This document shows positions 12,096-23,204 of a stretch of 64,000 bases of DNA, one piece after another. The stretch is taken from assembly GCA_911728435.2 (NCBI GenBank), contig OU452201.1:3038001-3102000 (forward strand). The letters run 5' to 3'. The translations under genes were made by a program, and so were the position numbers. Source of the stretch: Apoderus coryli. Lineage: Eukaryota > Arthropoda > Insecta > Coleoptera > Attelabidae. The notes under the pieces are model-generated. The model was not told the DNA's origin, did not search any database, and saw only the letters and a program-made list of their open reading frames with translations. Position 1 is the first letter of the stretch. Each line of letters starts with the position of its first letter.

Positions 12096-12753
12096 ATTTG
12101 ACATTTCTGATTCCATAGGCGACTAGATACATTAAAACATTTATTTAAAAACACCAAACGGTGTACAAATCAATTATTTGGAGTTCTCTGCCAAAACCCA
12201 CAGACTTAGCTATAGTACACCCTAATACCATTCGACAGGTAATTGGTAAGTACATTGCTAGGTAAGTTCAGAAATATGACGTTCCATTTACATTAATGAA
12301 GTTATAGCAACTTAAAGTTCTTATTTGAGTAGTTTTAATTTTTGGACACCCTGTATAAGATTGCAAGTTTATTGCAAATGGAATATATGATCTATTTTTA
12401 CACTTCAGTGTTCATTTCGTCAACATGACTTTAATAGTTCCTAAGTATTTGAAAGATGAAAATGAGGCTAGATTTTGAGAAAATTCAATTTATTTAAAAA
12501 ACCTTAAGGTTTAGGTATTATAAACCTTAATGAAACAGACACCTAATTTGATCAGAGGATCTAAAAGTGCAATAATATACAGGGCATTCCATTTAAAAAA
12601 AAAAAACTTTGATACTTTTAGATTATTTGGGACACCCTGTATAATACTAAACCAATTTTAAAAAGTAGCCATAGTAGATGCAACAAATGAAACTTTTTAA
12701 AAGTCACGTAGTTTGTCCACAATATTCCGCGCCATAAATCGTGAATAACCCTG
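12096..12753 (-). repeat. Right long terminal inverted repeat
   Basis: Reverse complement of 10157-10831 with small differences. The transposase start codon lies about 95 bases inside its inner edge, so this arm probably holds the transposase promoter. Confidence 0.92.
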
Positions 12754-12755
12754 TA

Positions 12756-13423
12756 TGTGATATGCAGAGCTACAAATATATGTTACGGGGGTTTTCATTT
12801 AAAAAAATCAAAACTTGATGCGGAATTGTTTTTGTTAAAACTACTAAATGTTCGCTAATTTAAATGAATAAATAATATAATTAACAATGGTGGACACAAA
12901 AAGATATTTATTAATCGATTTTTTGTTTGGCCACAGTGTATAATAAAATTGAATACGATTAATTTCCTGTGTCGTTTACGATACTCGTAAGTATAAAATT
13001 TTAGATGAAACACCATCATAGTACTCGTAAATATCTGCATAATAGTAATATCCAAAGCTTCGCCAATTTCTATGCATTATGGTTTATATAATGTGATGTT
13101 GAATTTTGAAATAATACCAACACGTTCCGAATACCAAATGTTTGTTAGGCTTTTATCGTTTAATCGGGTAGTATTAAATGAATTTTTTAGAATGCAATTA
13201 AATGTATCCCCATACACGCTATGAGTTCGTGCATAAATGCGATGAATCCCATATTTGGTTATCCACAAAGTTTGAATTTATAATTCCATAACAAAACACA
13301 AAATATTAATTTATTTTCATATTTATTCTGATTCAATAGTTTTTTGTCGTGGCGGCAAAAATTGACACAAAATGTGTTGAAGAATATCGGAGAGGATTTC
13401 CTAAACGACATGTTATCACTCAA
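12756..13423. other. Intergenic DNA, nothing recognised
   Basis: AT-rich sequence between the long-TIR transposon and the nested LINE cluster. Open frames here lack motifs. Confidence 0.35.
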
Positions 13424-14018
13424 AAAATGTATGAAATCGGAGATATTCCCAGACCAGTGCAAGCTTGCCAGAGTTGGACCTGTTCATAAGTCCGGCGATG
13501 ATTCTCAAATATCTAACTACAGACCTATCTCAATTCTGCCCAATTTTGCGAAGATCTTCGAGACGCTGCTGCATGACAAGATATTCGATCAAACAAAGAA
13601 CCGCATAGTCCTGGAACAGCATGGCTTTTTTCGCGGGCGTTCGACTGTAAGTAACCTTTCATGCTTTCTACAAGATATTTACTGTGCTCTTGGAAGGGGA
13701 CTACAGGCGGACATTATTTACACAGACTTCACAAAAGCCTTCGATAGGTTAGACCATTGAATAGTTCGACAGAAGATGGGTAATATCGGTTTTGATGAGA
13801 GCCTGCTAAACTTTTTTGATACTTACCTGTACAACCGCAGACAGTATGTAGAGTATAATGGATTTAAATCCGCGGAGATGATTGTTTCTAGTGGAGCTTC
13901 TCAGGGAAGTAACCTGGCCCCATTAATATTTGCTATTTATATAAATGATATCAAAACTGATTTATCTAGTACATGTTTCATGTTTGCGGATGATTTTAAG
14001 TTATATCGCATCATACAT
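13424..14018 (+). pseudogene. LINE ORF2 fragment, RT fingers and palm
   Basis: First exposed piece of copy C. It encodes the reverse-transcriptase fingers and palm: KSGDDSQISNYRPISIL, EQHGFFRGRSTVSNLSCF, ADIIYTDFTKAFDRLDH (first catalytic Asp) then stop TGA at about 13758. After it come RQYVEYNGFKSAEMIVSSGASQGSNLAPL and FMFADDFKLYRIIH. The usual APQGS is here ASQGS. Reading stops where the RTE element is inserted. Confidence 0.9.
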
Positions 14019-15346
14019 TCTTCTTCTTCGGATGCTATCCACTAATGGATGTTTGCGATCACATTTTCCATCTCCTCTCTAGCTCTTGCGGTGTGAATTA
14101 GGGTCTGTATGTCATTTATTCCTGTCCACTGTCTTATGTTCCGCAACCATGACAATTTCTTCCTTCCTATCCCTCTACGGCCCTCTATCTTACCCTCGAT
14201 CAACAACTGTAAATACTCATACTTCTTGTTCCTCATGACGTGCCCCAGATATGAAGTCTTTCTCTTTTTTATGGTGGTTAACAGTTCACGTTCTTTGTTG
14301 ATGTTGGACAGAACTTCTACGTTTGTTATTCTTGCAGTCCACGGTATCTTGAGCATTCTGCGGTAAAGCCACATCTCGAACGCTCCAATTTGTTAATGTT
14401 GTTGACTTTAAGGTCCAACCTTCCATCCCGTAGAGAAGTACTGACCACACATAGCACTTTAAGAATCTCAACCTCAGACCAAGATAGAAGTTCGAGCAAC
14501 TAAATACTCTCCTCAGTCTTAGGAATGCTTGTCGGGCTTGTTCGATGCGACTCTTGACCTCGATATCAGAGCTCCAGTCTTCAGATAACCACATGCCCAA
14601 GTATTTAAATTTGTTCACTCTGTCTATGCGCATTGCGTTGAATGTTAACTGTGAGTCTTCAAACGCATTTAGGTTCCTTGATATTATCATAAACTTCGTC
14701 TTTTTAGTGTTTATGTTTAGACCCATCAATCTGCTATGTTGACCGACTGTGTTTATCAGTCTTTGTAAGTCTTGCATGTTATCAGTGATGAGCACTGTGT
14801 CATCAGCATAACGTATGTTATTAATCCACACTCCGTTGACTTTAATACCGATCTCCGCATCTTCCAATGCTTCCCGGAAGACCCCCTCCGAGTACAGGTT
14901 GAACAAAAGCGGGGACAAGACACATCCCTGTCGCACGCCCCTCTGGATCTCTATATCATCAGACAACTCATTATTATTTTTCTTAGGTAGAGGGATGAAT
15001 GTTGAACTTAGCCATTGTTGTGGGTATTGTCCTGTTTCGTATACGATGTTAAATATTTTGTGTAGAACTTCAATGCCTCTTTCATCCAATATCTTCAATA
15101 TTTCCGATGGGATCCCATGCGGTCCAGTTGCTTTATTGTTTTTAGAGTTATGTATCGCTTTTTTATCTCCGCTTTTGTGATTGATGGTCCTGTCAAGTGG
15201 TCGTTATCTTCGTTCATAATTGTAGGTCTGTCCTGGTAGAAAAGTTCCTTAATATATCTTTCCCAGATTGCAATTTTTTCCCGGTCATCGGTGATTATCT
15301 GATTGTTTTCGTCGGCCAGTACATTTGCTGCTCTGCCTTTATGTAT
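14019..15346 (-). mobile_element. Nested RTE-clade LINE with internal deletion
   Basis: A minus-strand RTE-type non-LTR element inserted into LINE copy C. The 8-bp target duplication TCATACAT is present at 14011-14018 and 15347-15354, and the 3' end is an (AAG)n tail at the low-coordinate end. The ORF (14286-15098) goes from STFIPLPKKNNNELSDDIEIQ straight into RGVRQGCVLSPLLFNLYSEG. The related copy at 61.5 kb shows that about 120 residues with the YEKAFDN box are missing. The catalytic NNIRYADDTVLITDN remains, then KTKFMIISR and YGMEGWTLK; after a frameshift the C-terminus continues at 14042-14374 (MWLYRRMLKIPWTARITN ... KLSWLRNIRQWTGI). Incapable of autonomous movement. Confidence 0.92.
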
Positions 15347-15354
15347 TCATACAT

Positions 15355-15973
15355 AACTATCAGGATTGTCTTGGACTTCAGGAGGACTTGCAGTGTTTTG
15401 AGGAGTGGTGAGTCAAATGCGTCGAAGCTTAGCATACCGAAGTGCAAACTAATGGTGTTTTCGAAAAGTAGGGAACCCGTCTTATTTCAGTATAGGCTGA
15501 ATAATACAGCTCTTGAGTCTTGTGCCCAGAGGAGGGATCTTGGTATTGTTGTGGATTCGGATTTGTCGTTTAACAGCCATGTTGAATATATTGCGCAGGG
15601 GGATCTTCGTGTGTTGGGCTTTATATTTCGTACCGGAAGGGACTTTGATAGCGTTGATTGTCTCATTGCTCTATACAACACCTTTGTGAGATCTAAATTG
15701 GAGTACGCATCATTTGTATGGTCGCCCTACTACACGGTTAATAAGAACAAGTTGGAGTACGTACAACGTAAGTTTTTAAGATATCTATCTTTCAAAAGTG
15801 ATGGGAGTTTTCCTACAAGAGGTTGTGACCATCAAGTGCTGTTAAACAAATTTCATTTTGACTCGCTGGCAGTTCGTCGATTATTTACCGACCAAGTTTT
15901 TCTTTATAAATTAATTAACAACATTATTGACTGTCCCAATTTATTACAACAAATACATTTTAATGTATCTTAG
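15355..15973 (+). pseudogene. LINE ORF2 fragment, RT thumb and C-terminus
   Basis: Continuation of copy C after the RTE insertion. The family reads YQDCLGLQEDLQCFEEWCE here; this copy is frameshifted there and regains frame at SKLSIPKCKLMVFSKSREP. It continues through DLGIVVDSDLSFNSHVEYI, RSKLEYASFVWSPYYTV and VQRKFLRYLSFKSDGSFPT to QIHFNV then TAG, where the reference has QIHFNVPQFNSRKPN. A premature stop therefore ends it. Confidence 0.9.
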
Positions 15974-16009
15974 TTTAATTCGCGTAAGCCGAACCTATTT
16001 AGATTACCT

Positions 16010-17152
16010 TCAATATGTATATTATAACGGCTATACGTCAGAGAGGTATTGGGCTTCCTCAGGCGTTCCGCAGGGATCCAATTTGGGTCCACTGCTTTTT
16101 TCTATTTTTATAAATGATCTAAATGATTGTCTGTGTGTAAAACGGCTTTTTTTTGCCGACGATCTTAAGTTGTTCGCCCCTATCGACTGTCTTCGGTTGC
16201 AGGACGATCTGAGAGCTGTGGAACATTGGTGTAACGTTAATAATCTATCGCTCAATGAGAATAAATGCAAATGTATGACATTCACTAGAAGGAAGAATAT
16301 TATAAGTTTTCGCTACACGGTTAGTGAGACCGCACTAGCTAGGTGTCTGACTGCTGCTGACCTGGGCGTGCTTTTCGACTCTAGTCTATCATTTGTGCCT
16401 CATGTGGCTGCTAGGACTGGTGAAGCTGTGAGATCCTACGGTTTTATCGTAAGAAGCTGTAGGAGTTTTCATAGCATTGATGCGTTGAAAGTTTTGTATA
16501 ACTCTTTTGTGCGTTCGAAGCTCGAATATTGCTCCTTGATCTGGTACCAGATCTATCAGATTCATGTGCGGAATGTTGAGAATGTCCAAAGAAAGTTTTT
16601 GAAATACCTTTCATTTAAGGCAGACGGTATTTATCCTGACAGAGGGATTGAATATACGTTGTTGCTGAACAAGTTCAATTTCAAGAGTTTGGAGTTTAGA
16701 AGAATATTTTTTTCTCTAAAATTTTTGTATGATCTTTTACATAATAGAATCGACTGTTCTGAACTCCTGGCTCAAATAAATTTTAACGTGCCCAGACTTG
16801 GCGCCCGCAATCCTTTAACTTTCTACTATCAGCGCCCTTGCACTAACCTGCCCGTATATGTCATGTGTAATAATTTTAATTTGATTTGCGCTGACTGTGA
16901 CATTTTTAATTGTTCAAGGGAAGCACTTAGGAGGGCTGCTCTGACTGTTTGTGCGTCGTAGTTTCTCTTTTTGTTCTTGTTAATTGTTTAATTAGTGTAG
17001 ATCAATTATGTTTTACTTTTAATGGATTGCTTATTGTGTTATGTATAATATTTTGTTTTTTTTTTTTTGTGGAATTACCTATTGTATTATAATTTTGCTC
17101 TGTTAAGGGAGAAATCTGTTGAGCAATAAAGGCTATTATTATTATTATTATT
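16010..17152 (+). mobile_element. LINE copy D, nested inside copy C
   Basis: A 5'-truncated plus-strand LINE of a second family (same as copy L at 44-45.9 kb). It begins at QYVYYNGYTSERYWASSGVPQGSNLGPLLFSIF and stays open through RLFFADDLKLFAPI, where the catalytic box is intact. It continues through HWCNVNNLSLNENKCKCM, RSKLEYCSLIWYQIYQIHV and NVQRKFLKYLSFKADGIYP to a stop after LTVCAS at 16961. The 3' end has CTGTTGAGCAATAAAGGCT and (ATT)n. ATTACCT occurs on both sides (16003-16009 and 17153-17159) and is single in the uninterrupted reference, so it is the target duplication. Because copy L has an internal deletion and a frameshift that D lacks, D is the better-preserved 3' half. Confidence 0.93.
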
Positions 17153-17370
17153 ATTACCTCAAACTCATGCTAATTATGAACAAAGAGGCATGCGACGTGT
17201 GCAACAGTTCCCATTTGCATCATAATATTGATTATTTTGATAAATCTTTAAACCGATTTCGAAAAAGCCTCCGCACTCTTGAATTTTAAATAATTTGTCA
17301 GTTATTTGTATATTATTTGTATATAAGTATGTAATTTTTGTATATTTTATTATTATTATTATTTTTATTA

Positions 17371-18414
17371 TTATACACACTTTAACAAATCTCTACCAAA
17401 AATAATTTCAAAATATTGGATATATGAATATCTTTGAAACAAGTGTATCTAAAACAACAGCGGAGGTGGAATTCACTGACTTTCCCGTGTACAATAATAA
17501 CTATTAAATTATTTGACCAAATAAAAAAATATTAATATCAACATGGTAAGCTGGCAATAATAAAAAAAACTGACGGACCCTCTTCACTTCAAAAAGCTTA
17601 CGCAAGATAGAGAGAAAAATACATTTATTCACTTTTATAACCACTAAAAAAAGAGAATTCTTGTCACGGAGTTCTTCTATGGCCTTTTTTTTTCTTATAA
17701 AAACTTGCTAATATCCTCACCCCTATAATCGGGGTTAACATATAACAGAAATTTGCTCGGGAGGATATGATGCAGAGACTTACCAAAGTGTAATACTTTT
17801 ACTATTTGATCCGATGTACGTGACAAGTTATACCTATAAGATGGTCAGCTTCAAACTTATCAATAAGTTTTTTTTTCTATTCCGAATAATAAACTAAAAA
17901 AGCAGATATTTTTCCTCCATCGTGTATAATATTATTTTTGACGGAAGAACTTGGCTCTATTAGATAAATTAATTCTAAAATTTTACCATAACTTTTCACT
18001 TTTGTTCGATATATTTGAAAAGAAAATTCCTACGTAGATGAAAATCAGCATAATAATCTGATGAAAAAACTAAAAAATCTCATTTAAAAATGTTTTTAAT
18101 AAGCAATAGTTCACAGAAGGTAAAAACTACGCGCTACTGTTTTGCTTGCATTAAAAATTTACTCGCTCTGTGGTGTATTCTGTGTGGTATATAACAGAGA
18201 AGTTCGAAAAGAAACAGTTGCAAAATGCAGGAGGCATTAATTCTGATGAAACCACAAAAATTAATAAAGCGATCTCACCACCAGCAGCAGTGCTCTAATA
18301 AAATAGAATTTCGATTTTAGACGGTGAGCTTGTGGAAGTCTCACAAAGTGTAATACGAGTACATACAGCGTGGATATCATCGCGTTATTAACTTAAAGTC
18401 AAAATTGACAATAG
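17371..18414. other. Intergenic DNA, nothing recognised
   Basis: About 1 kb of AT-rich DNA without motif-bearing frames. Confidence 0.35.
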
Positions 18415-18580
18415 GATTTAATCAAAACTGCAACTGTTCGTATCATATCTCTAAAGTTGAGGGCGTGCAGCGTATATTTTTAAAATGTCTTAGTTTTCGA
18501 ATTGAGGGCCACTTTCCAGAAAGAGATTTCTCCTTGAAGTTTTTACTATTAAAACCTATTAATTCTCAAATTGATTGACC
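18415..18580 (+). pseudogene. LINE C-terminal scrap
   Basis: A short plus-strand fragment reads CSYHISKVEGVQRIFLKC followed by LSFRIEGHFPERDFSLKF. This is the same block as VQRKFLKYLSFKIDG-FP-RG in the better-preserved LINEs of the window. No catalytic part is attached. Confidence 0.72.
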
Positions 18581-19784
18581 CCCTAACTACTTTCCCTCCT
18601 CCCTACTACTCGAAATCTTTATCTGTTTCGGCTTCCTCAGCTTCACCACGATTATGAAGGTAAAGCACAACTAACGAGAGCTTTATAACAAAAAATGGTT
18701 CGAATATTTTGAAAAACAATCAACTTTGTAATTAATCAATGCCGAATTTTGATTATCAGGGTTAAAATATAAACTGTGGCCCTCGCAGTTTAAAGGCGTT
18801 TCTTATCCAAGGTATTTTTCGTTTTCCATGTTGTGCTAGTCGGATTTTGTAGCATATTGCATTCATTTTAATTATTACTTTTTCTCGAGCATGACGTCCA
18901 ATCCACATACTTTATGCAAACTCTGGTAAAATATGACGACAAAGAGTTGTGTTTGCTTGTACCTTGCAAAAGGATTTTGATTCTCTGACACACTCCGTAT
19001 AATAGAGTATAGTATTTCTGTACTGCACTGAGAGCAATGGAAATCTAATCGAATAAAGATGAGAGAATACCGCGATTTCTCCAATAATCTATAAAGTATA
19101 GATATATGGAACGTTGAGAGCTTGCCGAGGTGACCATAATAAAAATGGATGGAAACAAGCGCAAAATCGTTTATGTTTGAGATTGCGTTTGATTAGTAGT
19201 AGAAACACATATCGAATGAATTTTCTATTCGGGCAGAGAAGTAGCCAGGTGGAAGGATATTTTTAACACCCTCCATTGCAGAGCTTTAAAGTGTTTTTTG
19301 GTTGATTTCAAAAATTCACTATAGAAATAAATTGTAGCGAAACGCCCGGCTAAAGCTTCGCTAACGACCGGAATTCTTGGTGGAGTTCTCAGTAGAATAA
19401 ATAAAGCTACTTTCGTAATCTTTAAACAAAACAGTATATTGAAACAACCAATCTAAAAACAAAACACTTAATCGGTTTTCTCAAATAAACCGTGTATAAT
19501 AATACTACAAATACAGTAAACAACAAGCTAATTAATAATACTTATTCAAAGATGCTGTATACCATTAAAATGATATTCAGTCAATCGGTATTCAATGCAG
19601 AACCAAAAATAGGTACTCTACCTCGCGCGTATCAGTTTTACTTTTACCCAAAAAAACCCTATAGAGATAAATAGTATTTGTAGAAATACCGGGTGGACAA
19701 CCGTAGAATAATAAACCCAGACATAATTATCGTCTTGCTACAAAATAATCACAAAAATTCTAACAAAATATCGGCTAATTCGGT
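18581..19784. other. Intergenic DNA, nothing recognised
   Basis: About 1.2 kb with no supportable gene or element. Confidence 0.35.
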
Positions 19785-19976
19785 TTGTATGATTTATTTA
19801 ATGACATCTTTTTAATTTCCAGGGGTGATTCACCTAAAGAGGCGGTCGATTTCGATTTTTTTAAAAACCATGTTTGCGATACAACCTTCAGATTGAAAGA
19901 AATGTTTTGGGACTGGTCCGAACGAATGCAGAAGTGTATGATCCATAAAGACCAATGTTTTGAATGGCAATAAAAT
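19785..19976 (+). pseudogene. Mariner transposase C-terminal scrap
   Basis: The frame reads DLFNDIFLISRGDSPKEAVD followed by FFKNHVCDTTFR and ERMQKCMIHKDQCFEWQ, then a stop. This matches the C-terminal third of a mariner transposase (SPDLAPND-FLFP ... SPEEAVDAFK ... RMQKCID). The D34D motif itself is degraded at the left edge. Confidence 0.72.
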
Positions 19977-20048
19977 AGTTTATCCTATAATATATTGTAA
20001 GTAGAACAAAAAGAACATATTACGTAATAATCATATTATAAACTGGAT

Positions 20049-21271
20049 CAACTGGATGTAATCTATACTGATTTCACCAAAGCCTTCGATAGGCTAGACA
20101 ATAGCATATTGCTGAGTAAACTGCATACGTATGATGGATTTCCTTCCGGCTTGATATCTTTATGCAACTCACACTTGCATGATCGGAAACAATATGTCTT
20201 TTACAACGGCTTTAAATCTTGTTTTTACTCGGCCACGTCAGGAGTACCCCAGGGTTCCTTCTTTTCATCAATGACCTGGACCGGTGTTTACTGCAGCGTA
20301 CTCTATTTTTCGCAGATGACTTGAAAATTTCGCCTCCATAGATTCAGTAGTAGATTGCATAAACCTGCAGCATGATTTGTGTGCTCTAGAAAGGTGGTGC
20401 GACAGTAACAAATTGTCTCTTAACATTCGTAAATGCACATGTCTGAGTTTTACACATAAAACAACGTTTATTGACTATCCGTATGCAATCTCCATAAATA
20501 AACTTGAACGGTGTCGGGTATACACGGATCTTGGTGTTACCTTCGATCAGAGGTTCCAGTTTTTGGAGCATATGGAAAGAATGGTTGGTGAGGCATCTCG
20601 CATGTATGGCTTTATAATGCGTAACTGCAAAGGCTTCAATAATACCTCTGCCCTTATCACCTTGTTCAATGCCTATGTGAGGTCAAAATTGGAGTATTCT
20701 TCCATCATCTGGTATCCTCAGTATAATATTCATCAAATAGAGGTCGAGCAAATTCAACGTAGATTTTTGAAATATTTAGTTTTTAGAACCGATGGTGCTT
20801 ATCCAGTAAGAGGTTTCGATCCTGAATTGTTACTATCCCGTTTTGACGTTCAGAGTCTGGAGTACCGAAGAATTCAGAGCTCATTAACCATCTTATATAA
20901 ATTGCTTCGAGAAAAAATCGACTGCTCTTTTCTGCTATCTTGCTTGAATTTGTTAGTTCCTAGGTTAAATACCAGATCGAATGTACCATTTCACTTACAC
21001 AGAGCTAGGACTGTTAAGATCGCCTGTTCATGTCATGTGTTCTAATTTTAATAGAGTTTCTGATAGGTGTGACATTTTTACAACTACAGTCAATCACTTG
21101 AAAATGGTAGCTGCAGAGACATTTGTGGTTTAGGTGTGTGTATGTGTGCGGAATTAATTAGGATTTATAAATTAGTATTTTAGTTTATTTAAGCATTTAA
21201 TTTTTTAGTTTGTAATATTGTCCTTTAAATGGGAAACTGTTGGGCAATAAACGCTTTATTTATTTATTATA
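20049..21271 (+). mobile_element. 5'-truncated LINE copy E (third family)
   Basis: Same family as the longer copy at 55.5-57.5 kb. It starts at QLDVIYTDFTKAFDRLDN and reads the palm to YSATSGVPQGS, after which bases are missing and the frame breaks (SFFSSMTWTGVYC). The catalytic box is present but out of frame near 20315 (TTCGCAGATGAC). The C-terminal region (20377-21045) is open: ERWCDSNKLSLNIRKCTCL, RSKLEYSSIIWYPQYNIH and IQRRFLKYLVFRTDGAYPV, ending frameshifted at CSCHVF. The 3' end has ACTGTTGGGCAATAAACGC and a (TTTA)n tail. Inactive. Confidence 0.9.
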
Positions 21272-21837
21272 CAAATCATGAGAATAATCACAGTTTTTCA
21301 AAAAAAGGGTAAAGTATGTTGCTCGCTCTTGCCTTTACGGATTAATTGAACAGTTCTCGTACTTACCTATCTAACTAATTTACGATATATAGCGTCTAAG
21401 TTCTCGTACAATAATATTACGACTAAGCTGGTCCTCCAACTCCAAAGCGGATACCTCTCTCTCTCTCTATATATATATATAGGTAATATACACACACTGC
21501 TCTAAAGTTGTGTGTCGTAATACGGTGTTTTGCTCTGCTGCGACGTAATTAAATATTAATCTGCAATTCACTGGTCCAGCCTGAGCGGAAAATAATGCTT
21601 TGTATATAGTTAGGAGATCGTTAATTTGAACACTGGAAAGAACACATAAAAAATATATATTGTATGGAACGGTAGAACAAATCCCTCTAACATTGAGTAG
21701 GTATTTATATATTTATCAAGAACTTTCCCAAGGTTCGTAGGTACGAAGATTTCAATTAGTTCTATGGATAAATTAAAAACAGTACAGAATAATTATTTGT
21801 AGCTCTTCATATCGTATTTATGTAATACCACAACCAA
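21272..21837. other. Intergenic DNA with CT/AT microsatellite
   Basis: AT-rich DNA with a (CT)n-(AT)n microsatellite at about 21459-21481. No gene seen. Confidence 0.5.
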
Positions 21838-22040
21838 AAGAGGGCGCAAACGCTCCATTCTGCGGCCCGGAACCCATCTTTGGCCTTCCAAAAAGCCATA
21901 TGAAGGAAGAACTTCGGAGATGGGAAATGGAACAACTTAAGTCCTACTGGAGAAACAATCCAGGCCTAAGACAATCAAAAAGGTTTATCAAACCTTCAGG
22001 GGCCAACACAGGGAAGCTTATCCAACAGGCTGCGCTGCAT
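21838..22040 (+). pseudogene. Non-LTR RNase H-region scrap
   Basis: About 200 bases nearly identical to part of 37473-37670. It reads GANAPFCGPEPIFGLPKSHM followed by KEELRRWEMEQL and WRNNPGLRQSKRF, the region just after the RNase H domain of an I/R1-group non-LTR element. No other domain is attached. Confidence 0.75.
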
Positions 22041-22453
22041 TTGAACTGAACTATTTCAGAGTCGGGAAACGTCATTTTTAATATGCCAAAAACGTTTAGA
22101 CTTAGGGATAGCACATGATACTCAAGGTATGCCTGTAATTTTGTGTAGAATCCAAAAATGTATCTAATTATATCCATTTATAAAATACTCAGGTTCACTG
22201 CTACCTACTTCTGATATAACTGGAAGGGTCTCCAACTTATAACAATTTTAGTCGATCTGCCTTCGTCGACTTGAGTTATACTGGCAAAATTGTCAATGTA
22301 TATTTCTCCATATATAGGACACCCTGTCGATACTCGGTACTCGAAATTATTATTTATTTTTTTACTAGAAAAAAAAATCTGAAAGCTTAAATTTATGTGT
22401 ATTTTACTTTACTTGTACATATAATAATCAAGTTCTTAATTATTTTGTTTTAG

Positions 22454-22626
22454 TGCCCCATACCCAGTATTAGTTGTGAAAGGTAGTGGCTGGTAAAGGG
22501 GTTGTTGTTGCCTCAAATAGAAATAAGGCTTGCCAAGCAGTTGATGAAATGTTAACAGAAAAAAAAATTGGAAATGCCAGCGAGACTATTGTTGTCGAAG
22601 AACTTCTTTCAGGTGAAGAAGTTTCA
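22454..22626 (+). pseudogene. Frameshifted exon of GART (GARS domain)
   Basis: A 173-base exon-like segment bounded by a pyrimidine-rich acceptor (TTTTGTTTTAG at 22443-22453) and a consensus donor (GTAAGTAT at 22627). It encodes APYPVLVVKGSG, then, in a shifted frame, GKGVVVASNRNKACQAVDEM, LTEKKIGNASETIVVEELLS and GEEVS. This is the ATP-grasp domain of glycinamide ribonucleotide synthetase, the first domain of the trifunctional purine enzyme GART, whose family sequence is LVVKASGLAAGKGV...GETIVVEELLEGEEVS. About 8 bases are missing in the glycine-rich ATP loop (SG--GKG), shifting the frame and producing TGG TAA. I see no neighbouring GART exon within several kilobases. It is either a decayed duplicate fragment, a piece captured by an element, or a true exon with an assembly error. 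Confidence 0.82.
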
Positions 22627-23204
22627 GTAAGTATATTGTTTCTAAATTAAATAAAACTCTCAATTTCGCAGTAATAAACTTGTAACACGCTGTACAAAAT
22701 ACATAAAACCGCACTTTAGTTGTCGTTCCTTTGCTCCATACTCGTATATACTTACGTTCCGCGCGCTATTGTTCACTTGATCTGACTCTGTTCTAACTTT
22801 GCCACTGAGTCAGACAACACAAAAGACGGAAAAGGATTAAAAACTTTAATGCGAAAAGATTTAATGGTCTTGCTTTTGAGCCGCAATTAGAAAGGATAAT
22901 AATTATTGTTTTAACTCAAACTGTGTGGCTTTAAAATTGACTTTACAGAACATACGAGGGGGTGGTTTAATTGCGCGAATTTGTTGGGATGGAAGATATT
23001 GATGATGTATACAGGGTGGATCTTGTAGTAGATAACCGCAATTGTTTATGTTTTATCTTATCAATATTATTATTTATTTTGATTACATGATATAAAAATG
23101 ACCTAAAGTTTACGGTAGGTAGGGCGAATAATTTAAAATACAACAATGACATCGAAATTAATTTAGGAAAAGAATATGCGTATATAATAAATAAGATCTC
23201 ACAG
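22627..23204. other. Intergenic DNA, nothing recognised
   Basis: AT-rich sequence after the GART-like exon. A possible acceptor at about 22670 (TTTCGCAG) is followed at once by stop codons in two frames, so I do not call a next exon. Confidence 0.4.

Larger units (their letters stand above)
10157..12753 (-). mobile_element. Tc1/mariner-type transposon with very long TIRs
   Basis: A complete-looking DNA transposon of about 2.6 kb. It begins CAGGGTTATTCACG and ends with the reverse complement, flanked on both sides by TA (10155-10156 and 12754-12755), the target duplication of the Tc1/mariner superfamily. Its terminal inverted repeats are unusually long: about 10157-10831 and 12096-12753, roughly 660-675 bp with only scattered differences. 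Each TIR itself contains shorter CAGGGTGTCC motifs. The single gene (10932-12002, minus strand) fills almost all the space between the TIRs. The intact ORF and near-identical arms suggest recent activity. Confidence 0.93.
13424..17370 (+). mobile_element. LINE copy C, split by two nested insertions
   Basis: A 5'-truncated plus-strand copy of the same family as the full-length element at 47.2-51.2 kb, which lets its structure be read clearly. It covers 13424-14018, 15347-16009 and 17153-17370; the gaps hold an RTE element (14019-15346) and LINE copy D (16010-17152). The first segment has SNYRPISILPNFAKIFE, then IYTDFTKAFDRLDH followed by a TGA stop, then MFADDFKLYRIIH. The second resumes after an altered junction at KLSIPKCKLMVFSKS and runs to QIHFNV with a TAG. 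The third holds the last residues, NHNIDYFDKSLNRF-like, and a shortened (ATT)n 3' end. Against the reference it also lost about 15 bases near 17190. Dead copy, useful for dating the insertions in order. Confidence 0.93.

Noticed and set aside
14815..15180. 121-codon plus-strand open frame
   Set aside because: Antisense shadow of the nested RTE reverse transcriptase.
22627..22680. Next GART exon after TTTCGCAG
   Set aside because: The following bases hit stops at once and do not resemble the next conserved GART block.
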